Assembly: GCA_016296345.1 (NCBI GenBank)
Contig: JAEDJL010000019.1
Location: 1 to 37,170, forward strand
Direction: 5' to 3'
DNA from: Bacteroidales bacterium
Lineage (GTDB): Bacteria > Bacteroidota > Bacteroidia > Bacteroidales > P3
DNA length: 37,170 bases
Below the pieces are notes generated by a model. It did no database searches and was not told where the DNA came from. It saw nothing but the letters and a program-made list of their open reading frames with translations. Positions 9,209 through 17,287 of this stretch are shown in pieces (the stretch's first letter is position 1; each line of letters begins with the position of its first letter). Position numbers and translations under genes: made by a program.

Positions 9209-9422
9209 TTTGTTTTCAAACGCCGAACAAACGTTCTGTCGGAAAAGAATTACGCTTTTGTTGAAAATAGGACGTACTATGACGTCATAGGAATACCTAT
9301 TTTTGTTTGATAAAAATTGAATGGCAAAAGCGTCCTGTTTTTTGCTCGTTTTTTTCGCTGATTTTGCACTTGTTTTTTCACTCATTTTTCGCTCTAAAAA
9401 ATCGACTTTTTGATATGCTCGA
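9209..9422 (+). repeat. Dispersed repeat, left half (CTATGACGTCATAG core)
   Basis: Positions 9268-9422 match 37017-37170 over about 155 nt with scattered differences. The last 40 or so bases, from TTTTTTCACTCATTTTTCGC through GATATGCTCGA, are identical. The core at 9277-9290 is the perfect palindrome CTATGACGTCATAG, followed by GAATACCTATTTTTGTTTG. Further upstream, CCGA...TCGG near 9223-9240 can form a weak hairpin, at the place where the 36946-36974 copy has a 9-bp perfect stem. No gene is supported in 9005-9778. Confidence 0.8.
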
Positions 9423-9680
9423 AAAAAAACGCCGTTTTCTCACCAAAAAAACGCCAATTTTTTCAAAAAAAACGAAGATTTTTTGGAAAAAAACGGCGTT
9501 TTTTGTGTAAAAATGAGCGATTTGAAAATCAAGCACTTACAAAGGCGATTTTTTTACTTGAAAACGCCTTGAAAAAGTCGCTTTTTTTCGCAAAATAACT
9601 CGCCGTTTTACGAAAATAACTCGGCGTTTTGCTCGAACAAAACGGCGTTTTATTTTGCCAAAAGGGCGTTTGGTTTTGCT
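9423..9680 (+). repeat. Dispersed repeat, right half (AAAACGCCGTTTT palindromes)
   Basis: This is a run of AAAACGSCGTTTT-type palindromes separated by A/T tracts. The 93-nt block at 9505-9597 (GTGTAAAAATGAGCGATTTG onward) is nearly identical to 16648-16740. The 16-nt string GGCGTTTTATTTTGCC at 9644-9659 recurs exactly inside the dus-like gene at 21970-21985. Short lysine-rich open frames cross this block, but they simply translate the repeat. Confidence 0.8.
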
Positions 9681-9699
9681 GCAATTTGGTCGGCTTTTC

Positions 9700-9729
9700 T
9701 TGTTGTTTCGGATTTTATTCGTAAGTTTG
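9700..9729 (+). promoter_or_regulatory. tpiA promoter
   Basis: TTG at 9700-9702, a 19-nt spacer, and TAAGTTTG at 9722-9729 match the Bacteroidota -33/-7 promoter. This predicts a leader of roughly 45 nt before the tpiA ATG at 9779. Confidence 0.65.
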
Positions 9730-9778
9730 CATTTCAATAAAACGAATACTTGACAATAATACATTAAAATACAAGGTT

Positions 9779-10537
9779 ATGAGAAGAAACATTGTTGCAG
9801 GAAACTGGAAATCGAATGAATTGTTCTCTCAGGCAGACGAGTTGATTAACGACATTGCCGAAGGATTGAGAGAGTTTGATAATACGGATGTGGATGTCAT
9901 TGTCTGCCCTCCGTTTCCTTACTTGGAATTGGTGGGCGATGCCTCGGAAGATGTGGAATTTTTTGTGGGCGCTCAAAATGTTTCCAAGTTTGATAACGGT
10001 GCTTTCACGGGTGAGGTGTCGGCAAAGATGTTGCAAAGCATGAACATCGACTATTGCATTGTGGGACACAGCGAAAGGAGAAAGTACTTTAATGAAACAA
10101 ACCAAGATGTGGCAGAAAAGGTGAACAAATTGTTGGAAGCAGACATCAATCCTATTGTTTGCGTTGGCGAAAGTCTCGCTCAAAGAGAGGCAGGAACTCA
10201 CTTTGACCTTATCCGCTCGCAGGTTTCGGAGGGTTTGTTCCACCTCGATTGCGAACAAATCAAGAAAACGGTGATTGCTTACGAGCCTGTGTGGGCAATA
10301 GGTACGGGAAAGACTGCAACAAAGGAGCAGGCTCAGGAAGTACACGCCTTTATCAGAGCAATGTTGGCAGAAAAATACTCTGACGATGTGGCTCAGGAGG
10401 TTTCCATTCTTTATGGTGGCAGTTGCAATGCAAAGAATGCAAGAGAGTTGTTTGCACAAACCGATGTCGATGGGGGCTTGATTGGAGGTGCTTCTTTGAA
10501 AGCTGCCGACTTTATCGAAATTGCAAGAAGTTTCTAA
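9779..10537 (+). CDS. tpiA: Triosephosphate isomerase
   Basis: Glycolytic and gluconeogenic enzyme that interconverts dihydroxyacetone phosphate and glyceraldehyde-3-phosphate. The 252 residues are the standard length. All catalytic residues are in place: Lys11 in AGNWKSN, His97 in CIVGHSERR and Glu169 in the AYEPVWAIGTGKTA loop. The phosphate-binding GGSCNAKN and GGLIGGASL segments are intact. It leads a plus-strand run with prmA (7-nt gap), the 1509-residue gene and plsY. Confidence 0.97.
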   Translation: MRRNIVAGNWKSNELFSQADELINDIAEGLREFDNTDVDVIVCPPFPYLELVGDASEDVEFFVGAQNVSKFDNGAFTGEVSAKMLQSMNIDYCIVGHSERRKYFNETNQDVAEKVNKLLEADINPIVCVGESLAQREAGTHFDLIRSQVSEGLFHLDCEQIKKTVIAYEPVWAIGTGKTATKEQAQEVHAFIRAMLAEKYSDDVAQEVSILYGGSCNAKNARELFAQTDVDGGLIGGASLKAADFIEIARSF

Positions 10538-10544
10538 GCAGGAA

Positions 10545-11411
10545 ATGAATTACATAAAGGTGAGTATCCGTCTTGGTATCAAAGGTTGCCTGACGGAAGA
10601 AGATATGTGGATTTCAGATGTCTTCAAAGATGCTTTGATTGCTTACGGATATGATAGTTTTGCGGACACAAAAGACGGTTTTGAGGCTTATTGTCCGCAA
10701 AACTGTTTTTCGTCTGACGACCTCAAAACGATAGTTGCAGAAGAGTTTTCCTTTGTCGAGGGTCTCGATGTGCAGTGGGAGAGCGAGGAAATAGAGCAAA
10801 AGGATTGGAATGCGGAGTGGGAAAAGAATTATCCTTCGGTTCGCTTTGGTGATTTTTGTCTTGTGCGTCCTCCTTTCAATCCTTGTGAGAGCGGTGTGAA
10901 GTATGACATTGTGATTGAGCCTAAGATGTCTTTCGGAACGGCTCATCACCAAACCACATCGCTGATAATAGAGATGCTTTCACACGAAAACCTTGTGGGA
11001 AAACGTTTGATGGATATGGGATGTGGCACGGGTGTGTTGGCAATTTTGGCTGCAAAAATGGGTGCAACAAAGTGTGTGGGTATAGATAACGACACTTGGG
11101 CAGCCGAAAACGCAAAGGAAAACGTGGCAAAAAACCAAGTGAATGTGGATATTTTCTTGGGAGATGCCGCTCTTTTGAAGCAGGAGGAAGAGTATGATGT
11201 CTTTATTGCCAACATAAATCGCAACATTCTTTTGGACAATATGGAGGTTTATTCAAAAAGTATTGCCAAAGGAGGCTGTCTTTTGCTGAGCGGTTTTTAC
11301 AAAGCCGACATTCCTGTTTTGGAATCGAAGTGCAACACCTGCGGATTGGTTTTGCAAAAGAGCGAAACAAAGGACGATTGGGCAGTAATGCAACTTAGAA
11401 AAGTAAAATAA
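10545..11411 (+). CDS. prmA: Ribosomal protein L11 methyltransferase
   Basis: SAM-dependent methyltransferase that trimethylates ribosomal protein L11. I use ATG 10545 (288 residues, MNYIKVSIRLG), because the upstream in-frame start would overlap tpiA and adds no family sequence. The N-terminal substrate-recognition part contains KDWNAEWEKNYPSVRFG. GTAHHQTT at 131-138 and the SAM-binding DMGCGTGVLA at 157-166 are characteristic. ANINRNILLDNM corresponds to the catalytic N-I-L region. It is 7 nt after tpiA and 6 nt before the next gene. Confidence 0.95.
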   Translation: MNYIKVSIRLGIKGCLTEEDMWISDVFKDALIAYGYDSFADTKDGFEAYCPQNCFSSDDLKTIVAEEFSFVEGLDVQWESEEIEQKDWNAEWEKNYPSVRFGDFCLVRPPFNPCESGVKYDIVIEPKMSFGTAHHQTTSLIIEMLSHENLVGKRLMDMGCGTGVLAILAAKMGATKCVGIDNDTWAAENAKENVAKNQVNVDIFLGDAALLKQEEEYDVFIANINRNILLDNMEVYSKSIAKGGCLLLSGFYKADIPVLESKCNTCGLVLQKSETKDDWAVMQLRKVK

Positions 11412-11417
11412 GAGAAT

Positions 11418-14400
11418 ATGCGAAAGTTAATTTGTGTTTTCGGATTGTTGATGTGCTTTCTGACTGTCGGCAATCTTCAAGCTCAGAGGTTTAAGGGCTT
11501 TAGTGGCAGCACCGATACCTATATGGAAGAGCTTGGCGAAATGGTTTTTTCGGACGTAAACCTCAAAGGCGATTTGAAAAAGACGTATGAGGTGTTGTTA
11601 AACGACTATTCGCAGGCGTGGAACAACTTCAGCACTCAACATCGCAAAGACATAGTGAAGCTCTCTCAGCTTATGTTCAAAAAAAATGCAAGAGCCAGAA
11701 GCGGATTTTTTGAGTTTATCCAAACACAGATTGCTTTTCAAAGCTCAAATCAAAGTCCCGAGAGCTACAATCAGTGGCTCAAAGGAATGCAAGAGTACAT
11801 TGCCGAACACAATTTGAAGATATACAATGCCGCAGTGGTATCTACCTACAATCTTTTGAACGGAGGACATCTGTATTTGTCGAAAACCGTTCATTGGACA
11901 ATGGGAGATGCAGGCGGATACGTCTTTCGCAACGACAGTGTGAGAGGAGTGTATGCAGAAATCAATTCTGAAACAGATCTTACTTACGGAACGGTTACCG
12001 ATTCTAACACCATATATGGAACAAAAGGCAGGTTTTACCTTATGGAAAACAGCTTTGAGGGAGAGGGAGGCTTGGTTTCGTGGGAAAAGACGGGACTTTC
12101 GGTCGATGATGTCTTTGTAGAGTTGGACAAATATACGGTTGCACTCAACAGAGCGACGATTTTTGCCGACAGTGTTTCGTTTACCAACAAGGAGTTCTTC
12201 TCTCACAAGCTCAAAGGCAGGTTTGAAGACCTTTGCAGCGACGGAAAGGCAGGCAAAGACGACAGTTATCCTCGCTTTTACTCCTACAAAAAAGAAGAAA
12301 TCATCAAAAACCTCTATCCGGATGTGGATTACGTCGGAGGTTTTACCCAACAGGGAGGCAAATTCCTCGGAACAGGAGACGAAAAAGTGCCTGCCGAGTT
12401 GAGGTTTTACCGAGAAGGCAAGCTGTATATAAGAGCCAGAGCGATTGAACACCCTTTCAGTCGTGAGGGAATCATAACCAAAGACTGCCAAGTAACGATT
12501 TATACCAACAATGACTCGATTTATCACCCGAGTACGAAGATGAACTTCAACAAGAGCAACCGTCATCTTTTCTTTAACGACTATCGGGAGGGTATTTCTG
12601 CATCTCCGTGGGTCGATTCTTACCATTGCATCGACATTTATACCGAAGCGGTGTATGCCAATCTTGATGATTACAAGATAGAATTTACAGCTATCAAAGG
12701 ACCTGCACGAGAAACTTTCGCAACTTTTGAAAGCAACAACTACTATTCGGAAGACAAGTGGAACAAACTGCAAGGCATTGACGAGCAACACCCTCTTTAC
12801 AGAGTGCAAGCCTTTGTCAAACAAACAGGAAAGGAACAATTTACGGTCAAACAGTTCGCAAATTTCATAAAACTTGACCCCGTGCAAGCCAAACTCATGA
12901 TTATGAATCTTGCACTCAACGGATTTATCATCTATGAGAGCTATCGCGAAACGGCAATCGTCAAACCAAAACTCTATGACTACATTTCGGCAAACCGCAA
13001 ACGCAAAGACTATGACGCACTTCGCTTTGTCTCTTCGGCAAAAGGAGAACCCAATGCGGAAATGAACGTTCTCGACATGGAATTACGCATGAACGGAATT
13101 GAGAAATTCACCCTCAGTGATACTCACAATGTGGTAATACGTCCTCAAAACGGAAAGATACGAATGCAAAAGAACAGAAGCTTTGAGTTTGACGGCGATG
13201 TGATGGCAGGACGTTTCAAGATGAGCGGAAAAGACTGCAAGTTCTCTTACGAAAACTTCTCTTTGGAGCTTCCAAACATCGACAGCTTGAATTTTTATGT
13301 GCCTATGTTTGACGATTCGACCAAGTTGGTGATGTTACAGACCCCTATACAGCACCTGAACTGCAATATGTTGATTGATGAGCCTGATAACAAGAGCAGT
13401 CTCAAAAAGATAGAAGGCTACCCGCTCATGACATCTTCGGGAAACAGCTATGTGTATTACGATTCTCCCAAGATACAAAACGGAGTCTATGACAGAGAGA
13501 GTTTTTACTACAAGTTGGATTCGTTTCAGGTCAAAAATTTGTTCAGTTTCAAGACAGACAGCGTAAGGTTTTCGGGAGTTTTTGTGTCGGCAGGCATATT
13601 TGAGCCTATACATGAGCCTTTGGTCATAATGAAAGACTACTCTTTGGGATTTAAGATACAGACTCCTTCGACAGGATTGGCAGCTTATGGAGGCAAAGGG
13701 CAGTATTACAACAGCATAGACCTGAGTTGCAACGGGCTTTTGGGAACCGGCTATTTGGATTACGTTGCTTCTCGAAGCCACTCAAAGATGTTTACCTTTC
13801 ATCCCGACTCTGCATTTTGCATAACGGACAAATTCAACTGCTTTTCAAAGAATGCGATGGGCAAGTCGGCAGCTTTTGCCAAAGTTGAGGTTACAAAAAC
13901 TGCCGAACACTGGTATCCGAAAGCCGATTATATGCTTGTGGAACAAAAAGCCGAGCCTTTCAATATGTATGACGGCAAAGCATATCACTCGGGCAGCTTA
14001 ATCGTAAGTCCGAATGGTCTTACAGGCAGCGGAAGCACCAAGAGCGAAGAAATGATTGTGCAAAGCGAGAAATCGAAGTTCAATACAGACTTCTATACTG
14101 CCGATACTGCAAACTTTGTTCTCAATGCCTTGGACGGAAACAGCGTTGCTTTCAAGGCAGACAACGTAAAAGCCAAGGTAAGCTTTGCAACCAAGAGCGG
14201 AGAGTTTACTTCAAACGAAGGAGTGAGCAAGACAGACTTGCCATTCTTGCAATATAGTTGCTATGTCGATAAGTTTGACTGGAATATGGAGAGCAAACTG
14301 CTCACTCTTTTGGACAGTCAAAGTCCCAAAGCAGGCGATTTTGCAAGCAAACCGCTCTCGTCGCTTGTCGATTTGGAACAACCGGGAGCCAAATTCGTGT

Positions 14401-15947
14401 CTGTTCACCCCAATCAGGGAGGATTGTACTTCAACTCGCCCGATGCAGTCTTGGATTTGACGAAAAACAAACTCATGGCGAACGATGTCTATCTTCTAAG
14501 GTGTGCCGACATTGCCATAAGACCGCAAGACGGAACTCTTACCATATATCCCGGAGCGCAAATGGACACTTTGGAAGACGCAAGGCTGCTTGTGGATGTG
14601 GAAAACAAGCTCCACGAATACTACAACGCAAGAATACACGTTGCATCTGCCCAAATATACTCTGCAAACGGCTATATAGACTATGTTGATGAGAATAACA
14701 AGAAACACTCTCTGTTTATCAAAGAGCTGAACCCCTTGTCAGGACACTCTGTCGGCAAAGGCGAAATTGAAAAAGACAATCCGTTGGCTCTGAGCAGCGC
14801 TTTCAACTTCTTTGGCAAGGTAAGAGTGGAAGCAAAGGACACAAATTTCCACTTTGAGGGCGGAGTACAGATAGCAACCGACTGTTACGACAATCAAAAT
14901 GCGTGGATAAAGTTTGCCTCTCAAATAAATCCTCACTCAATCTTCATTCCGATTTCGGAAGCTCCCGTCGATATTGAAAACAACCGCATAACAGCATCGG
15001 TACTTTTCAATCCCGACAACATGGAACCAAAAATCGCCTTCCTTACTTCCGACATCGAGGGCGACAATGTGATGATGTCGGCAAAAGGATTTTTGACCTA
15101 CGACAAAAACAAGAAACGTTACATCATTGCATCAAAAGAAAAGATTGAAGACTTCTCGACTTTCGGAAGCTATCTGACATTTGGAAAGACCTCTTGCGAC
15201 ATAAAGGGAGAAGGAAACATCAAGATGGGATTGCCAATCGACGCAGCAGTGCAGATGAACAATTATGGAACAATCTCTGTCGATAAAAACAACGAAGCAA
15301 GTCTGAACATGAGCCTTGCAATTAAGTTTCCGTTCTCACAACAAGCCCTTGACCTTATGGGAGTCGAGCTTTACGAAGACCTTAACCTCAGTCCGATAGA
15401 ATTGGAAAGCTCTGCATACAAACAATACCTTACTTATATATATGGAGAAGAGAAAGGCAACGACTGGTACGAAGACCTGCTCGTAACAGGCGAGTGGAAA
15501 AGCATACCGAAAGAAATAACCAACACACTCTTCTTTCCAAATATCAAACTATCGTGGGACCCCGTTCGCCGAAGTTATGTAGGCACAGGTATGGCACAGC
15601 TCGGCTATGTGGGCAATTACCAAATCAACAAGACAATAAAGACCAAAATACAACTCATAAAGACATCTCTGACAACCGAAATAAGGCTTTACATCGAGGC
15701 AAACCCCGATCACTGGTATTTCTTCACATATAACGGAGCAGCAATGAGCGTTTTGTCTTCCAACGAGACCTTCAACTCCATAATAAACGACACTCCTCGA
15801 AAAGAAAGAGAGAGCGAAACCAAGTCAGGCAAGGTTTACACCTATCGATTAGCCACACCGGCAGAAAAACGTAACTTTATCAGAAATCTCGAACTTGGAG
15901 ATCAATACGAAGAACAAACAGACGAACAAGAAAATACGGAGGAATAA
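11418..15947 (+). CDS. Very large exported beta-rich protein, function unknown
   Basis: A 1509-residue protein with signal peptide MRKLICVFGLLMCFLTVGNL, cleaved near LQAQRF. Residues ~30-130 are helical (SQAWNNFSTQHRKDIVKLSQ). Residues ~140-1450 look like a long series of short beta-strands with recurring layer-like phrases, such as GSLIVSPNGLTGSGS, GSSTK-type turns, RPQNGKIRMQK and RPQDGTLTIYP. The C-terminus is acidic and glutamate-rich. There is no sorting domain and no final aromatic barrel strand, so a periplasmic location is more likely than secretion. I recall similar large exported proteins of unknown function in Bacteroidota but cannot name a family. The strand-rich layout loosely resembles OstA/LptA- or AsmA-like envelope proteins, which is only an inference. 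It lies between prmA and plsY with gaps of 6 nt each. Confidence 0.75.
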   Translation: MRKLICVFGLLMCFLTVGNLQAQRFKGFSGSTDTYMEELGEMVFSDVNLKGDLKKTYEVLLNDYSQAWNNFSTQHRKDIVKLSQLMFKKNARARSGFFEFIQTQIAFQSSNQSPESYNQWLKGMQEYIAEHNLKIYNAAVVSTYNLLNGGHLYLSKTVHWTMGDAGGYVFRNDSVRGVYAEINSETDLTYGTVTDSNTIYGTKGRFYLMENSFEGEGGLVSWEKTGLSVDDVFVELDKYTVALNRATIFADSVSFTNKEFFSHKLKGRFEDLCSDGKAGKDDSYPRFYSYKKEEIIKNLYPDVDYVGGFTQQGGKFLGTGDEKVPAELRFYREGKLYIRARAIEHPFSREGIITKDCQVTIYTNNDSIYHPSTKMNFNKSNRHLFFNDYREGISASPWVDSYHCIDIYTEAVYANLDDYKIEFTAIKGPARETFATFESNNYYSEDKWNKLQGIDEQHPLYRVQAFVKQTGKEQFTVKQFANFIKLDPVQAKLMIMNLALNGFIIYESYRETAIVKPKLYDYISANRKRKDYDALRFVSSAKGEPNAEMNVLDMELRMNGIEKFTLSDTHNVVIRPQNGKIRMQKNRSFEFDGDVMAGRFKMSGKDCKFSYENFSLELPNIDSLNFYVPMFDDSTKLVMLQTPIQHLNCNMLIDEPDNKSSLKKIEGYPLMTSSGNSYVYYDSPKIQNGVYDRESFYYKLDSFQVKNLFSFKTDSVRFSGVFVSAGIFEPIHEPLVIMKDYSLGFKIQTPSTGLAAYGGKGQYYNSIDLSCNGLLGTGYLDYVASRSHSKMFTFHPDSAFCITDKFNCFSKNAMGKSAAFAKVEVTKTAEHWYPKADYMLVEQKAEPFNMYDGKAYHSGSLIVSPNGLTGSGSTKSEEMIVQSEKSKFNTDFYTADTANFVLNALDGNSVAFKADNVKAKVSFATKSGEFTSNEGVSKTDLPFLQYSCYVDKFDWNMESKLLTLLDSQSPKAGDFASKPLSSLVDLEQPGAKFVSVHPNQGGLYFNSPDAVLDLTKNKLMANDVYLLRCADIAIRPQDGTLTIYPGAQMDTLEDARLLVDVENKLHEYYNARIHVASAQIYSANGYIDYVDENNKKHSLFIKELNPLSGHSVGKGEIEKDNPLALSSAFNFFGKVRVEAKDTNFHFEGGVQIATDCYDNQNAWIKFASQINPHSIFIPISEAPVDIENNRITASVLFNPDNMEPKIAFLTSDIEGDNVMMSAKGFLTYDKNKKRYIIASKEKIEDFSTFGSYLTFGKTSCDIKGEGNIKMGLPIDAAVQMNNYGTISVDKNNEASLNMSLAIKFPFSQQALDLMGVELYEDLNLSPIELESSAYKQYLTYIYGEEKGNDWYEDLLVTGEWKSIPKEITNTLFFPNIKLSWDPVRRSYVGTGMAQLGYVGNYQINKTIKTKIQLIKTSLTTEIRLYIEANPDHWYFFTYNGAAMSVLSSNETFNSIINDTPRKERESETKSGKVYTYRLATPAEKRNFIRNLELGDQYEEQTDEQENTEE

Positions 15948-15953
15948 AGAAAC

Positions 15954-16625
15954 ATGACACTAAACGACTTACCATTGGCAACCGCTTTGACCATCGGACT
16001 TGCGATTGCATATCTGCTCGGCTCGATTCCGTCGGCAGTATGGATAGGAAAATCATTCTATGGCATAGATGTAAGAGAAAAAGGCAGCAAAAATGCAGGC
16101 ACGACAAACACAATCAGAGTATTGGGACTTCTTCCCGGATTGTTTGTTTTGGCAATAGACGTCTTCAAAGGCTGGTTGGCAGTCTATTTTGCCAAGTTTT
16201 TCGGCAGCAGTCTGGCAGAAATGAACCCCGACTACTTGGTTTACTACCAGCTTGTTGTGGGAATGTTTGCCGTTATCGGTCATGCACTGCCTGTTTTTGC
16301 ACACTTCAAGGGAGGAAAAGGCGTTGCGACAATGCTTGGTGTGGTAATAGGATTGTTTGAGAGGATTATACCGCTTGTACTTGCCGTTTTCGTGGTAGTA
16401 TTTATCCTTACGCACTACATTTCCGCCTCATCGATGAGTGCAGCAATCAGTTTTCCGATTTTTTATGCCACTTGCAGTATATGGTTGCACTATGACATCA
16501 ACACCGTTCAGCTTTGTTTTTCAATCATAGTGGCACTTTTCATAATCTGGACGCACCGCAAGAACATCAAACGACTTATAAACAAACAAGAACCCAAGTT
16601 CAAATTCAAGAAGACGGTAGATTGA
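15954..16625 (+). CDS. plsY: Glycerol-3-phosphate acyltransferase PlsY
   Basis: Inner-membrane enzyme that transfers an acyl group from acyl-phosphate to glycerol-3-phosphate, the first step of phospholipid synthesis. The 223 residues contain the three cytoplasmic motifs of the family: LLGSIPSAVWIGK with SKNAGTTN, GHALPVFAHFKGGKGVAT, and IWTHRKNIKRLI near the C-terminus. Hydrophobic membrane spans separate them. The start is 6 nt after the 1509-residue gene. The C-terminal tail (NKQEPKFKFKKTVD) is basic and cytoplasmic. Confidence 0.94.
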   Translation: MTLNDLPLATALTIGLAIAYLLGSIPSAVWIGKSFYGIDVREKGSKNAGTTNTIRVLGLLPGLFVLAIDVFKGWLAVYFAKFFGSSLAEMNPDYLVYYQLVVGMFAVIGHALPVFAHFKGGKGVATMLGVVIGLFERIIPLVLAVFVVVFILTHYISASSMSAAISFPIFYATCSIWLHYDINTVQLCFSIIVALFIIWTHRKNIKRLINKQEPKFKFKKTVD

Positions 16626-16830
16626 CAAAAAAAACGCCGATTTTTTGGTGTAAAAATGAGCGATTTGAAAATCAAGTACTTACAAAGGCGATTTTTTGCT
16701 TGAAAATGCTCTGAAAAAGTCGGCGTTTTTGCAGAATAAATCGGCGTTTTGCTGTTCTGAAACGGCGTTTGAGAAAAATAAAACGGCGAGTCATTTTGGC
16801 AAAACGCCGTTTTATTTTTGGCTTTTCAAA
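16626..16830 (+). repeat. Copy of the GGCGTTTT palindrome repeat after plsY
   Basis: Positions 16648-16740 align with 9505-9597, sharing GTGTAAAAATGAGCGATTTG, TTACAAAGGCGATTTTTT and CTGAAAAAGTCG. The stretch ends with AAAACGGCG at 16780-16788 and CGCCGTTTT at 16805-16813, followed by ATTTTTGG, so this copy may also serve as the plsY terminator. The 20-mer at 16801-16820 recurs exactly at 28029-28048. No gene is supported here. Confidence 0.8.
16780..16820 (+). terminator. Possible plsY terminator within the repeat
   Basis: A 9-bp stem (AAAACGGCG with CGCCGTTTT) around a 16-nt loop, followed by ATTTTTGG. It is 155 nt after the plsY stop and is part of the repeat family, so a terminator role is inferred from shape only. 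Confidence 0.45.
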
Positions 16831-16916
16831 TCTCTGGTAATCAATGTTTCATATCGTGATTACGGAAGTCTGTTTTTGACTGATGGAATGCAAATTGTGT
16901 AATTTTGTCTTCTATT

Positions 16917-16948
16917 TTTGCTCGATTAAATAAAAAAGGCTATCTTTG
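16917..16948 (+). promoter_or_regulatory. Strong promoter upstream of the structured RNA
   Basis: TTTG at 16917-16920, a 20-nt spacer and TATCTTTG at 16941-16948 match the Bacteroidota consensus exactly. The predicted start is near 16955, about 70 nt ahead of the closing stem of the RNA at 17023. An AAAGGAGG at 16972-16979 lies in this stretch but precedes no plausible reading frame. Confidence 0.7.
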
Positions 16949-17022
16949 CAGGCGGAGAAAATTCATTAAGAAAGGAGGAAAAGTAACAAAAAACATACTA
17001 TTTTGACCATCAATAATATCGA

Positions 17023-17215
17023 AACGTAAGAATAAGAGCGTTTTCGCTTAACTTGGGAATACGAAATCCGGAAAATTTCACACAAGTTCGCCATTAGGTA
17101 AGCAGTAAACGCTCACGATGATTTGTCGTGGGCTTTACTTATTTGGCGAATAGGTCATTCCGGAACCGCGTATCCCCGATAAGATTGAAGTCCCACGTTT
17201 TTATTTTTTTACGTT
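17023..17215 (+). ncRNA. Structured non-coding RNA, candidate 6S RNA
   Basis: About 193 nt fold into one long rod. A closing stem pairs 17023-17040 with 17196-17215 (18 pairs including G-U, one UU bulge). A large asymmetric bubble follows (17041-17054 opposite 17177-17195). Then come GGGAATACG 17055-17063 with CGTATCCC 17169-17176, TCCGGAA 17067-17073 with TTCCGGA 17158-17164, TTCGCCA 17087-17093 with TGGCGAA 17144-17150, and an apical hairpin (AGTAAA with TTTACT, CACGA with TCGTG). Closing stem, central bubble with GC-rich flanks, and long terminal arm at about 190 nt is the architecture of 6S RNA, the RNA that binds the housekeeping RNA polymerase holoenzyme. No conserved 6S sequence could be checked. 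The alternative is a long structured leader of the WD40 gene. Confidence 0.6.
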
Positions 17216-17287
17216 CCAAGTACAAGAAAAAGGAAACCTTTAAGAAAAATGCAGAACCTCGGGACTTGGTTTTGCGACAAAAAGAAA

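Noticed and set aside
9410..9598. Small lysine-rich protein over the repeat
   Set aside because: A similar peptide (CKNERFENQ, LTKAIF) appears at 16514-16714 only because the DNA repeat is shared; the frames differ in start context, break at length changes and have no promoter of their own.
11745..12887. 380-residue open frame opposite the 1509-residue gene
   Set aside because: Antisense shadow caused by codon bias; no start signal or family motif.
17249..17287. Upstream ATG of the WD40 gene as the true start
   Set aside because: The added residues (MQNLGTWFCDKKK) are unrelated to the propeller and contain the GGGACTT segment complementary to the RNA; the ATG at 17288 is preferred, though not proven.
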